Below, in pieces: positions 23,750 through 33,829 of a stretch of 64,000 bases of DNA; position 1 is the stretch's first letter; each line of letters begins with the position of its first letter. The notes beneath the pieces are model-generated. The model worked only from the letters and a program-made list of their open reading frames with translations. It was not told where the DNA came from and searched no databases. The translations under genes were made by a program, and so were the position numbers. This stretch comes from Oreohelix idahoensis (lineage: Eukaryota > Mollusca > Gastropoda > Stylommatophora > Oreohelicidae), in NCBI GenBank assembly GCA_024509875.1, contig JAMPIV010016256.1, forward strand, positions 1 through 64,000, written 5' to 3'.

Positions 23750-24978
23750 AGTTCTCCAGCTTTTCCGTTTTTCTTCTAGCTTTGTTCTCTGAAACTCTGC
23801 TACAGCCTTTTTCCATTTGTTGTGAGTTTCAGTGAAGGCTGAGACTCTGCGTTCTTTCTAGCCTTGTCCATAGCTTCCTGACGTTCTTGGAGTGTGCTGG
23901 ACCAGTATGGTATGTAGTTACGCCGGCATCCTTTGGGAATGGTTTCTTTTGCAGCTTGTAGTATGCATCTGTTGAAGTCTTTTACCACTTCATTAATATC
24001 TCTGTTCTGTACCTTGAGGGTAGACAGCAGCGTGTTCACCTGATGCCTGAATAAACCCCAGTTGGCTTTTTTGTAGTTCCATCTTGTAATGGCTGGGCCT
24101 GTACTGAGAGTTGCACTCTGGACAGTAAGAAAGATTGGGCGATGGTCGCTTCCCCCTAGTTGATCTCCTACTTCTCTACTAATAGATCCAGCTATATCTG
24201 GTGTGGAGAAGGCAAGATCTGGTGTTGAAGTTGTGTGCCATCCTCTGGAGTAGAAGGTAGGAGTATCTGTGGCATTATTGACTAGGATTAGGGAGTGATC
24301 ATCTTGCCAAGTTTCAACCTCTTCACCTCTGTGATCCAGATGGTTATAGCCCCAGCTCTGGGAGTGGCTATTAAAGTCTCCAACTGCTATAAAGTTGGTG
24401 GCTGGTACCTGTATAGAGCTGAGACTCAGAGGTTTGTTGTTCGGACAGTAATAGTTCAGGAGTTCTATTTCCATCTTGTCTACCTTTATCTGCAGCAGCT
24501 GATATTCTGCTCCATCCATGAAGGTTTTCCTTTCGTGTGCAGGAATGTTATTCCTTACAAGAGTAAGTACTCCTCCTTTTCGTCTATCTTTTCTGTCGGA
24601 TCTGAAGCATTGATATCCCCTTATTTTAAAGGTTTGATCTGCTTTCAAGTGAGTCTCTTGGATACAGCAAACACTGACTTGCTTCTCATACAAGATGTTT
24701 TCCAGCTCTGTCTTTTTGCTGTATCCAGCCTGCTTGCTGTTCACTCCCTCTGCATTCCAGTGCATTATGACAAGTGGCACTCTGGGTTTCTCTTTTTCTG
24801 TTTTGTTTTGGTCAGTAGTTCTCCTCTGCCGTCTGCTGACTCCACAAGACGGTCTAGAGGGTCCTCCAGTAGCTGAGGGTGGGCTCTGTCGAGGCTCAGA
24901 GCCCGGCACTGCACCTGCCTGGTGGAGCTCCACAGGGCGAGCACCAGAACGAGATTTATTTGACGGTGTACTCTCCAT
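23750..24978 (-). pseudogene. Endonuclease part of ORF2, I-like LINE (copy 2)
   Basis: A 392-codon frame beginning with a Ser/Pro/Arg-rich leader, followed by LVIMHWNAEGVNSKQAG, VCCIQETHLKADQTF, FIAVGDFNSHSQSWGYNHL and LGGSDHRPIFLTV: the Asn, Glu, Asp/Asn and Ser-Asp-His motifs of an APE-type endonuclease all look intact. It nicks target DNA to prime reverse transcription in this element class. The end (NRDINEVVKDFNRCILQAAKETI) matches copy 1. A frameshift at about 23.75-23.81 kb separates it from RT. The start at 24978 is the first Met in a good frame; no other start is evident. Confidence 0.85.
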
Positions 24979-25924
24979 AGAAAAAAAAAGCGAGTTGCAT
25001 GATACTGTGGTTTCCGGTGCGCCTTCTGGCCCAGTATCTACGACTTTAGCACCTGCTCAACGGGAGAGTGGGCTCATCCCTAATCTGTTTATGTTCCCAG
25101 TAGTAGACTATTCGCAAGCAGCCTGGGGGTGTCACTGCTCTGCGCGGACCTTGTTTACCGAGGCGGCGTCCGAGCTCGTATGGTGAAAATATGGTTGCGT
25201 TATCTTCAAAATAGCCCTGTCTTTCCCGTGGCTTTTCTGCCATCCTGCAACTTTGAGTTAGGGAGTTCTGAGCTCCAGTCTCTTTCCCAGGCGTTTTATC
25301 CTGGCCTGGCACGCATACAGAGGACCCCACTTCTGGTTCTAAGTTAGCAGTTGGGGATAGGTGGGGTAGCACACTGTGCATTCCCCGTCATCCAGGGGGC
25401 TCTCCAACTATGCAGAGCTTGCACAATGCTGTGCTCTGGTTCTGGGCTCTCCCAAGGAATCCTCACGTCCCGCACAGAGCCACCTCCAGATACCCACCAC
25501 CTGCCAACCCTCCATTGTAGAAATCTCCTGCATGCGGCCATCCAGTCAAGAGCCAGTATTAAGTCTTGTGCCCAAGTTATCCCCCCAAGCTCAGTGTGCA
25601 ATGCTGGGTTCTCATCATGCTGCAACACAGGGGGGATTGTGATGCCCAGCCATCTCTCCCAACTCTGCACCGACAAGTGACATCGGGGACCCAACTGTGC
25701 CTCAGTGCTGGGAGGCCCCGTTTCCGGGTACACCACACACAGCCAATTGAGGCAACGGTCGCCGTGGGCGTGATAGACGACAAACAGTGAAGAATGAGGC
25801 AAGAAAGCATTTAACCCATGAAGTGGGGGTGGATTGGTGCAGACCAGAGCATGTACCACTCGCCGGTGGGTTCTGCATCTACACCTATAGGGTTCCACCC
25901 ACTCCTCAGCCCATTTAGTCTGGC

Positions 25925-26035
25925 CCCTCACCCAGGACCTGTCCGGCTTGGGTGACCCTGCCAGGAGTAAAACTCCCGCCGGCATAGCTCCCGGGATCAT
26001 TGGGGCGCTCAAGCTCTCCAACCACGGCAAGGTAG
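25925..26035 (-). repeat. 5' module shared with the LINE at 61480
   Basis: Near the 5' end of I-like copy 2. Read on the minus strand, GAGCTATGCCGGCGGGAG and the following 60 bases align with 61512 onward on the + strand, including the spacing of TTTACTCCTGG. Probably a 5' UTR element. Confidence 0.65.
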
Positions 26036-26051
26036 GCTTACATGTGGAGAG

Positions 26052-26062
26052 TCGCGGCTTCC
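26052..26062. repeat. Target-site duplication, right copy (TCGCGGCTTCC)
   Basis: Matches 21077-21087 exactly and marks the 5' end of I-like copy 2. Confidence 0.75.
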
Positions 26063-26274
26063 AATTTCTGAAGTTCCATCTTGGCCTGCCTCTCCGCTGC
26101 TTCCGCAGCGGCTGCCCTGTCCTCTTTCTCTCGCTGAATATGCCTATCATTTTCCCTTATCAGGTAGGCCTTAGTCTCCTCCTTATCCATTCCCATGTCC
26201 TGAGCAGCCTCGCGCCAGGCAGTTCGTAACTTGGCCATATCCGCCATCTTACCTGTAAACTGCTGTAAGTTCAC
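26063..26274 (-). pseudogene. Second Gmr1-like Gag, N-terminal part
   Basis: Frame from 26274: MNLQQFTGKMADMAKLRT, then TKAYLIRENDRHIQREKEDR and an Ala/Glu/Gln coiled coil (AAAEAAERQAKMELQKLEA). It ends at the LINE target site; the coiled coil resumes at 21076 with the same Glu/Arg/Lys character. The layout matches the Gag N-terminus at 15880-16343. Start codon choice between residues 1 and 10 is uncertain. Confidence 0.7.
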
Positions 26275-26674
26275 AAATACAGAGAAATGACAGAAAAGGA
26301 AAAGAGAAGGAACAACCTGTTACGTAATAGGAAATATTCCCTCTATAACCGCTGTCCCAAACCCAGAACTCAGACTAGCACCAAGTCTGAATAATATCCT
26401 AAAAAAATTGTGTTAAGAAGTTACCAAAACCCGAAATTACCTTCCTGTTAAAGAAAAATATGTTGGTATGCCATCAATTACCACTAAGTCATATAAATCA
26501 AAATTACCACAAAATCTACTAGACTGCAACCTGTGGAAAAACCTATAACTGGATCAGTTCTAATAGCTCAAGTCTAGGGGATATTTAAAGAAACTCTATT
26601 CTCAGAAAACTTTCTAGAGACACTATGTTTCTAGATCACAGAATTGATCTCCACAGCATGATCCACCGGACGAT

Positions 26675-26700
26675 TGCCGCCCACTTGTCACGAAGTGGTT
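26675..26700 (-). other. Possible LTR end of the second Gmr1-like element
   Basis: On the minus strand ...CTTCGTGACA is followed after two bases by TGGGCGGCAATCG, the layout of an LTR 3' end and primer site, 0.4 kb before the gag start. It lies in an 18-bp hairpin (CCACTT...AAGTGG). Unlike 17408-17425, the complement does not fit a tRNA 3' end well, and the other LTR end was not found. Weak. Confidence 0.3.
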
Positions 26701-28034
26701 TTAAGTTTATAGAGTTTGCCTGAATGAAAACAAGACCCTAGTATGAGAAAGTCTGAGAAGATAGAATTTAGATGGAAAATGACATGCCTGTGGACAGATA
26801 GGACTATTGGCTCAAGGGATAGACTCGCCCTTGCCGCTTCGTGACTTCAGAAAGGCTATAATCTCACCCTCCTCTGACTTCCTTTAAATACAAGGAGATA
26901 AGGTGTATAAAACGACCACAGACACCACTATACAGACAACATAAAGTAAGTATAGTAAGGAGTAGAAGCTGATCCAGTATACAGTAAATATATATATTTT
27001 TATTTACAGAATGGAAAAAACATTAAAAATACCATCAAAACATCAGTCAAGAAATGGCCTCCACTGTTGCACGGCCTGAAAACAAGTAACGATTAAATTA
27101 ATAGACACCAAAAAAAAAACCCAAATCACATTCACTCTTTTTGTCACCCTGCTGAGGAACAAAAAATTTGGTTAGTGATTTAAACACCTCTAATCTTGTG
27201 GAGCTGTCGACTTTAGCCTCCACTCTCTAATAAAATAAGATTCTACTGTCTCAGTCCTGTTGACTCTTCCTCAACAAACCGTCTACACAGCTTCCAACTT
27301 GGTAGGCGATATGCGCCACTATCTAACACCACTGGAAATGCTAAATTAATAGACTTAGAGTAACACAATGGCTTAGTGTCTATCCGTCGAATGGATACTG
27401 AACAGACCCTACTGGTCCTGTCTATTTTCTCCCTCCTTCTCTCTATCTCTCTCTCTCTCCCTTGGTCTCAGTGTCTCTCTAACACTCGACGACTGATGAT
27501 GCGGCGTCTCCGTTACGCTCTTCTCTCGTTACTTTCAAGACCCAGGTATTTTAACCCTGTCACCTGTTCCTGAATTCTGCGATGATGATGAAGTTCTGGC
27601 GTCAAGCATGAGGTACTTGATAAACTGTCGACAAACTTCTCTGCTGCTGAATAGCTTCCCTCCTTTAACCCGCTCCGGAGTTAGAGGAAAAAAAAAAACC
27701 ACAGCCTTGATTTCCGGCTGTACGCAATTGAAACCAGTCTAGCTGAAGAATTGAACTTCACTGCAATAGACCGTTTAGGGTATCTTCTTTTGCTCCTGAC
27801 GATAACTCGAGTACTCTGACCCTGAGATATGTCTTCTTGCCGTGGATAATTTTATTTGTCAAAATTATGCTCCCCACTGTTTCGCTGTGACTCGCTGAAA
27901 TTAAAAGGAAATGCGTCTATTGTATAACAACTCCAACATAACGCATCTCTAACCCATTAATCTTTATAACTCCCTTACTCAGTACTTTTTTTTTTATTTA
28001 TTTTTTTTGTAATTTTTTTTTTTTTTTATTTTTT

Positions 28035-28128
28035 TCACTCGTCATGTACAACAATACAAAAAATAATATTACCCACGTGGCTCACTCGTCATGTACAACA
28101 ATACAAAAAATAATATTACCCAAGTGGC
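28035..28128. repeat. 47-bp tandem duplication
   Basis: Two nearly identical copies starting TCACTCGTCATGTACAACAA at 28035 and 28082, next to a long T/A tract. Confidence 0.85.
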
Positions 28129-28908
28129 ACTTAAATCTCTCTCCTCTCTCTCCCCTTCTCTCGTTCTGAAAAAACCGATACATAAAATATTCCTACTCAC
28201 GTGTCTCTTCATTCTCACTCCTTCCCCCTCTCTCCCTCAACTATAATCTGCCAGGTAAGTAACCAGAAACCTCCCGACCTGTCTGCCTCTTATTTATTTG
28301 TTACGCGTGGCTACCCACGTGTCCAATATTCAACTAGGGAATTTCTTTGTCCGAAATCCCGTGGCCTCCTTTTTAACATTTACACATGAGGTTTCCTACT
28401 TAAGCCCCAATTTAAATGAAATCTCGCTATAGGAATAGTTTACTCCTCTAAGCAGTATAATCCACTTATAACATACATCTTTACTCTCCGACGGCATTTC
28501 TTACATTTAAGGCATAATAAAATTTAGTGCACACAATCGATTCCCACTAAAATTATATTTGTAAATACACAGGAATAAATGGTGGTTTTACATAACATTC
28601 TACAACTATAGCACACGTGTAGCTTATAACTTCACACGCTCCTATCTACTGCCAAAATCATAGAAAGAATAAGCATACTGTTGCATTTACATCGTTCGTC
28701 AAAGATGATAATGAATGGCACTATCCTTTAGAACTAAAAAGTTAATGTCCCCGAAGAAATTAACTGCGGGCGAAATTCTAAAAACCCCACTAATAAGTAA
28801 AACGATAATAAAAATTACTACATACCAATTATCGCTGTTGTTCCCCGCAATGGAGATGATAAATATGCAGTCATACGGCTGACGATAATTTCTTATGATA
28901 GAGAACTT

Positions 28909-28946
28909 GGCCCCAGTCTAACTGGCTATTTATACACACTGGGGCC
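28909..28946 (-). promoter_or_regulatory. TATA-like site inside a 9-bp inverted repeat
   Basis: Minus-strand TATAAATA (28925-28934) is centred between GGCCCCAGT (28909) and ACTGGGGCC (28938). It could be the promoter of the second element's LTR or of a lost gene; no coding exon follows that I can see. Confidence 0.25.
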
Positions 28947-29335
28947 ACCACCCCGTGTTCATTAATCTACGCACTCGGGCAAATGGAAACGCTTAGAAAA
29001 ATAAACATAACTATGAGCTGCGCCAATCAGATTTGAAAACAACGCAAACCGCGTGTCTGAAGATTGCGTCACGTTATGTGACGACCGCGTGTTTCTGACT
29101 TGCGTGCAGGAAATGGCGATTTCCGTAAACAACAAAAAATCGCGTGATCAGAAGAAAGTAAAACTGGTCGAGTGTAAAATAAATCTACCGTCATAAAACG
29201 ACCCCATTTAATTATCTACCCAAAAATACCAAACACGATATCTATTCAAATGAGAAGAAAAAAATGGTGAAAATTCAAAATCAAAGAACAGAATCGGGCC
29301 GGTTGAAAGACAGAATTACAGTGCAGCATCACAGT

Positions 29336-29820
29336 TGGTAAGAAAACGAAGATGGCTGTATACTGCTCTACCTATGTCCCAGTCTTGACATATGGATGCG
29401 AGTCATGGGCAATGACTACAACCCATAAAAGCCAGATCCAAACCTCAGAAATGAGGTATCTGAGGAAGGTGGTTGAAGTAACAAGAAGAGACATGGTACG
29501 CAACCAGACGATACGTCAAGGCCTTAAATCCTACCCCCTGCAGACCCAAGTAGAACAGTCCCAATTAAGATGGTTTGGCCATGTCTGCAGAATGGGAGAA
29601 GATCGGATACCACGACAAGCATGGGAAACAAAGATCCAAGGATCCAGACCCCGAGGACGACCCAGAGTCCGCTGGGAGGACAACATTAGACAATCTTTGA
29701 AGGACCGAGGACTAGAATGGAACCAGGCCAGGAGGAAGACAGCCGATAAAATAGTCTGGCGCTCTCTCTTCCAAACCTCTACACCTCACGGTAGAAGGGG
29801 AACGACTAAGTAAGTAAGTA
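29336..29820 (+). mobile_element. 3' end of the RTE/CR1-type LINE, plus-strand copy
   Basis: Carries the same 153-codon C-terminal region as 18828-19289 in an unbroken frame (29352-29813), with YGCESWAM, LRWFGHVCRMGEDRIPRQAW and VRWEDNIRQSLKDRGLEWNQ. It ends in (AAGT)n. It is 5' truncated just before TTGGTAAGAAAACGAAG, sequence also present in the other copy. The frame differs from the other by only a few residues, so the copies are fairly recent. It is not a gene in its own right. Confidence 0.8.
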
Positions 29821-29824
29821 TAAA

Positions 29825-30345
29825 GTAAATGCTGACTCAGTCCTCTTTCTGGAATACCCAGTGTAAGAGAGGCAGAGAGACCAAAGAACACATGAAAAAA
29901 GAGAACTGGAGAAAGATATGATATATTTGTAAACAATATGTAAGGAATAAAACAAACCTGCAAATGAAGTTATGGACACTTCCATTTGCTGAGACAGGTC
30001 ACATATATGACTCTGAAATGTTTGTAGAAAAAAAAGGATCACAATTGAGTATAATACATAAGTTAATTCACAAGTTAACAAAGCCCATTGGTGACATATT
30101 TATGAGATGGTAATGAAGCTCACAGATTATATATTTATAAGAAGGTAACAAATCCCACAGGAAATGTCCAAACTATCCTCTTTCCACACAAACTGCCTAA
30201 GGACAATTCTTCAAATTTTTTGGCCGAATACCATCTCTAACCAGAATGAAGAAGACATGGAAAGACCTTGACCTGATGGCACAGGACAGAAAGACTTGGC
30301 ATAAGTTTGTTGAAGGCCCATGCTCCTTGGGAAGCTAAAGGGTGA
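29825..30345 (+). pseudogene. LINE C-terminal remnant, split by a 0.3-kb repeat
   Basis: Begins CTGACTCAGTCCTCTTTCTGGAATACCCAG-like sequence coding a (W/S)NPQ...RGRP-type LINE tail, stops at about 29918, and resumes at about 30240 with AAGAAGACATGGAAAGACCT, coding KKTWKDLDLMAQDRKTWHKF and ending FVEGPCSLGS-stop. The same tail occurs at 35170-35275 without interruption. It is a degraded C-terminus of a LINE family that recurs through this region. Confidence 0.6.
29919..30239. repeat. Unclassified 0.3-kb repeat, copy 1
   Basis: Highly similar to 35803-36118, from ATATTTGTAAACAATATG to GGCCGAATACCATCTCTAAC. It interrupts a LINE tail. No terminal inverted repeat, poly-A or clear target duplication. 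Contains two ATATTTAT-type words 40 bp apart. Confidence 0.75.
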
Positions 30346-30618
30346 CGATGACCGATATTAACATAAACAATGAACGGCAAGAAACAGACAAGAGAACACA
30401 CAACATATTTCCAAACTTCTATTCATCATATATTGCCTGTGATGTTTATATCATTTCTTTAATACACTGCAACAACCTGTTACTGACCTAGTGTGATACT
30501 TATGACACCTTTTATTATTTAATACATGAATAATTGTTACTGACTACAAAATTAGAAAACAAAGATGCAAGCTCATATATGATAAGCAAACATTAATTCC
30601 TTTATGTTTGTGAATTCT

Positions 30619-30630
30619 ATTTCTGCAATG
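30619..30630. repeat. SINE target-site duplication, left copy
   Basis: ATTTCTGCAATG, repeated at 30986-30997 after the poly-A tail. Confidence 0.85.
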
Positions 30631-30985
30631 GAGCCGCGCTAGCGTAGTGGTTACAACACCTCTCTGGCGACCGGGTGATTCAGGATCAAACCCGGGCGAC
30701 GGCATTTGAGGATTTTTCGTCGACCGGGATTTGGACTGGATTAACTCGAGACCTGGCGAGGACATTTGAAGAAGTATCGTCGACCAGGGATTGGCGGCTC
30801 CTGAGCCGACCCAGCTGTAATGGGTACCTCCGAAATCGGAGAGTATTTGCCTGAATGGCGAGGGACACCTGTCTCTGTACAAGAAAAAGGGATACTCACG
30901 TAAAATCAATGTCAGGTTAGACATAAAAATAATAACCTGAGATTTCGCCTCGAGTATTAGTGGGCGTACGAAAAAAAAAAAAAAA
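30631..30985 (+). mobile_element. tRNA-derived SINE, complete copy
   Basis: About 355 bp. It starts GAGCCGCGCTAGCGTAGTGG (box A-like TAGCGTAGTGGTTACAAC) with a box B-like GATTCAGGATCAAACCC about 45 bp on, the layout of an internal RNA polymerase III promoter. A non-tRNA body follows (CGACCCAGCTGTAATGGGTA, ATCGGAGAGTATTTGCCTGA) and a tail of 16 A. A 12-bp exact target duplication flanks it. Such elements are mobilised by LINE proteins in trans; the partner is unknown. Relatives: 55763-56127 and 7325-7655. Confidence 0.9.
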
Positions 30986-31039
30986 ATTTCTGCAATGACC
31001 AACAATTATAAATACTGACTTTAATAAATAAGGTAACCA

Positions 31040-31165
31040 GACTCATTATGCTTCAGTCCACAAGGAGCATAGGCCTTCAACTAATTTATGCCAGGTTCCC
31101 CTTCTCCTGTGCCATCCACTCAAGATCTTTCATGTCTTCTTTATCCCATTTATTTTACCTTAGGT
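31040..31165 (-). mobile_element. LINE 3' tail fragment
   Basis: On the minus strand it reads KEDMKDLEWMAQE-like, then the GTTGAAGGCCTATGCTCCTTG block found at 33140 (+) and 35245 (+). A short, stop-containing remnant. Confidence 0.5.
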
Positions 31166-31229
31166 TTTATCTATAAGTTGTTTTTCTGTGTCTCCCTATA
31201 CCTCCATTATGAATGTGCAATGGAGGTTT

Positions 31230-31500
31230 TTCCCTCATGTTAGAAGGAAGTAATCCACTTTATTTGGGGCATGTTATGAGAAGAAAGAAGCTGGAGTATA
31301 TCATGACAACAGGAAAGATAGAAGAAAGAAGCTGGAGTATATCATGACAACAGGAAAGATAGAAGAAAGAAGCTGGAGTATATCATGACAACAGGAAAGA
31401 TAGAAGAAAAAAGACAACAAAGAGAGAATATACTGAACAGTCGTGACATCACGTCATGGAAATAAGTCAACAGAATTCATCAATAGTACTGTCAACAGGA
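31230..31500 (+). mobile_element. LINE C-terminal fragment with internal tandem repeats
   Basis: The + strand shows a GHVMRRKKLEYIMTTGKIE-like LINE tail. The segment coding KLEYIMTTGKI is present three times as a 41-bp tandem repeat (31279-31405). As 41 is not a multiple of three, each unit shifts the frame. Degraded; the family is not the I-like one. Confidence 0.6.
31279..31405 (+). repeat. 41-bp tandem repeat, three units
   Basis: CTGGAGTATATCATGACAAC recurs at 31291, 31332 and 31373 in nearly identical units. Confidence 0.9.
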
Positions 31501-32555
31501 AGTTTGGGGGGGAAGGGGCGGCCAAAATCCCCTACTCCACCAGGCATGGTACTTGATACCTCTCTTACCCTGGTAATTCAAACACAAGTTTTGCCCTGTA
31601 ATGAACAATGAAATAAATTTACTGAAACAGGGACAAGCAAAACCCATGATAAAGCCTTTTTGACACATTACTTGTCAACATAATCGTTAGACATGTGTAA
31701 GCATTTGTTCCACTGTGACAAAAAGGCATAGAAGAAATCAGTGTCTAGCTCCTAGAGTCGAGAAATCACACTTCACTATTGCAAAGTGCCTGCAGGTAAG
31801 GTGCTTCTTCTTGAGTCCAAAGTAATGGAAACAACTCAAATGCTAGGTCAGGGCTGGGTGGTTCATAGCCTCCCTTATGCAGCACTGCTAATACGCTCAG
31901 CTGTGGCCTGACATTAGCAATTAGAATTCATAGCATCATCTTGGTCATGCAAACTGACAAAACAGCAAAATACTTATTATCCCTTGACACAGAAAAGTGT
32001 TGCCATGATCTTTTTCTTAACAACTTGCTTTAAACTTCTTTGCTAGAACATAACACGCATGAATCCACATCGTGGATGCTTACTCTCAAGTTCAATCACA
32101 CATCCAAACTCTGAAACCCATAAGATTGTGTTGCAATAACTTCCCTCCTCCATAACAATGCTTTAAGTGTTGCAAAACTGAATTTATGAATGTGCGTAAG
32201 CTGTAAAGATATGCAGTGTGCACACACACTGTGGCACCTCAGAAGCCCATGCATAATGCTGTGTGCAGTATGTCTTTTACAAAGATAAAAATGGATCACA
32301 ATTCGCACCTCAAAATTGTAATGTGTGTATACAAGGACCGTAGCTTTAAATTGAATGTATACATTATGACAATGTAGGATCAGATATCTCGCTGGCATGG
32401 TTTCATGATAATATAAAGAAGTAGACAACTGCTAACAATGAACTATCTATTCCCACCTGTCAGGGAAGCTCTACATATATCACACGAGGTCTTGTTACCT
32501 TATTTAAACAACATTATACATTTATATATATTTATAGGAACAAACCACCCATGTA
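31501..32555. other. Unassigned DNA
   Basis: No gene or known repeat seen. The minus frame at 32096-32428 (110 codons) has no motif and is treated as chance. Confidence 0.45.
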
Positions 32556-32559
32556 TTAA

Positions 32560-33190
32560 CAGGGCTCGAAAGGGAAGCAAAGAATAGTAACACTGTGCCC
32601 TGCCATGCATGTCGTAGAAAGCGACTAAGGAGGGTTGGGCATGGGGCTGGTTACCCCATCCTGTAAAAAATTTAAACCACAAAAAACTTCAACAAACATG
32701 GACAAGTCAATTAAGGAAAATAAAACACAGCCATCCAAGACAGGGGAAGGTCCTCTCGCAGGGAGGTGTATGATGCAACACAGAGAAAGCCAAAAGGAGT
32801 CTGTGTTACTGACTAACCTTCTTTCTTCTAGGAGAACTTCCAGATTTGGCATCTGGAATGTTCGGACATTAAACGAACAAGGGAAAGTGGCACAAGTAGC
32901 AGCAGAAATGAGGGAACATAAAATCGAGGTTCTGGGAATGTGTGAAACAAAGTGGAAGGGGGTAGACAAGAAGAAACATTACAAGGCAGTCCTTGTTCTG
33001 GAACCCCCAGGGCAAGAGAGGCAGAGGTAGACCAAGAAGCACATGGAGAAGAGAGGTGGAAACAGAGGTGAAAAGGATGAGGAGAACGTGGAAAGAACTT
33101 GAGATGATGGCACGTGACTAGAGGACTTGGCATGTGTTTGTTGAAGGCCTATGCTCCTTTGGGAGTGGAGGGTTATGAATGAATGAATGA
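32560..33190 (+). mobile_element. Internally deleted LINE: 5' head joined to 3' tail
   Basis: The head (32560-32700) has GCGACTAAGGAGGGTTGGGC and a 5' UTR-like block also seen at 34145-34255 and 54095-54228. A 131-codon frame (32635-33030) follows with SRRTSRFGIWNVRTLNEQGK and EVLGMCETKWKGVD, the start of an APE-type endonuclease. At about 32970 it jumps into the far C-terminus (KHYKAVLVLEPPGQERQR), matched at 55310-55370, and ends with the tail (RRTWKELEMMARD) and a (GAAT)n run. All of RT is missing. Confidence 0.7.
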
Positions 33191-33239
33191 ATAGGAACAA
33201 ACACATCATTTATAGCCAGAACAAAAACTAGAATATACA

Positions 33240-33560
33240 AATGACCTCCACAAAGAAATGCTTAATGGTAATCACTAGGGCTAGGATTTTAATGACCTAA
33301 AAGTTGCTAGAAATCGATCTATAAAAAATGCATATATGATCCTCATATGGGAAAATTATTAAACAGCAAGGGGAAAACAGTGAAGTAAAGAAATTTGTGA
33401 GAAGCAATAAATAAGAAATCGTTAACACTAAAAAATGCCTATTTTTTATTGAAAATGCCAGAATATGCAAAATAATGACTGAAAAAAAAAAATGCTTTAA
33501 AATGACCGAAAATCTAAAACAAATGCTTTAACAGGCCAAAAGATTGCAAAATGATGCCTT
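33240..33560. other. A/T-rich stretch with recurrent AAAATG words
   Basis: No coding frame. The word AAAATGC/AAAATGA recurs at irregular spacing. Origin unknown, perhaps a decayed MITE. Confidence 0.35.
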
Positions 33561-33637
33561 AACTCAAAGGCTCTTAAAAGAGCTTAGTTTTTTTAATGGA
33601 ACACATTTATATTCAACTGAGCAACATTTCACTATTG

Positions 33638-33829
33638 CCCCCCCCCCCCCCCCCCAAAACCCCCCCCCAAAAAAAAATAAGGGAAATATGCCCCCCCCCC
33701 CCCCCCCTAGCCCTAGTAATGACCACCCCCCCCCCCCTAATAATATTAATATATAACCCCCCTTATCCCCACCATGTCAAAAAAAAAATAGGTCACCCCC
33801 CATTGAGCCCCCCCCCCCCCCCCCCCCCC
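33638..33829 (+). repeat. Cluster of poly-C tracts
   Basis: Five runs of about 9-22 C separated by short A/T-rich pieces. Frames coding poly-Pro across it are not genes. Run lengths are likely to be unreliable. Confidence 0.85.

Larger units (their letters stand above)
21088..26051 (-). mobile_element. I-like LINE, nearly full length, inserted in a Gmr1-like gag
   Basis: About 4.96 kb, minus strand, with a (GAA)n tail at the left and an 11-bp target duplication. It has a 5' region of about 1 kb, then endonuclease, RT, RNase H and the terminal Cys/His module. Only two or three frame breaks occur in the large ORF, so it is younger than copy 1. I see no convincing ORF1: the 25344-26150 frame starts outside the element and has no gag motif. 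A clade with one ORF, or loss of ORF1, are both possible. Confidence 0.85.
26275..29335. other. Long non-coding stretch upstream of the second gag
   Basis: Three kilobases without a convincing gene. The part nearest 26275 must be the leader of the second Gmr1-like element in the minus orientation, and an LTR may follow (see 26675-26700). It also holds a poly-T/A tract (about 27987-28035), a 47-bp tandem duplication and a TATA-like site at 28.93 kb. The 27376-27573 frame looks like chance. Confidence 0.5.

Noticed and set aside
25344..26150. A 268-codon minus frame as ORF1 of the I-like LINE
   Set aside because: It starts outside the element across the target duplication and has no coiled coil, zinc knuckle or RRM-like motif.
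26688..26945. A plus-strand LTR starting TGTCACGAAG with a TATAAAA near 26911
   Set aside because: No matching 3' end, primer site or target duplication found; the minus-strand LTR reading is equally weak and is listed only as a candidate.
30544..31005. 153-codon minus frame
   Set aside because: It crosses the SINE antisense and its poly-A tail; no protein motif.
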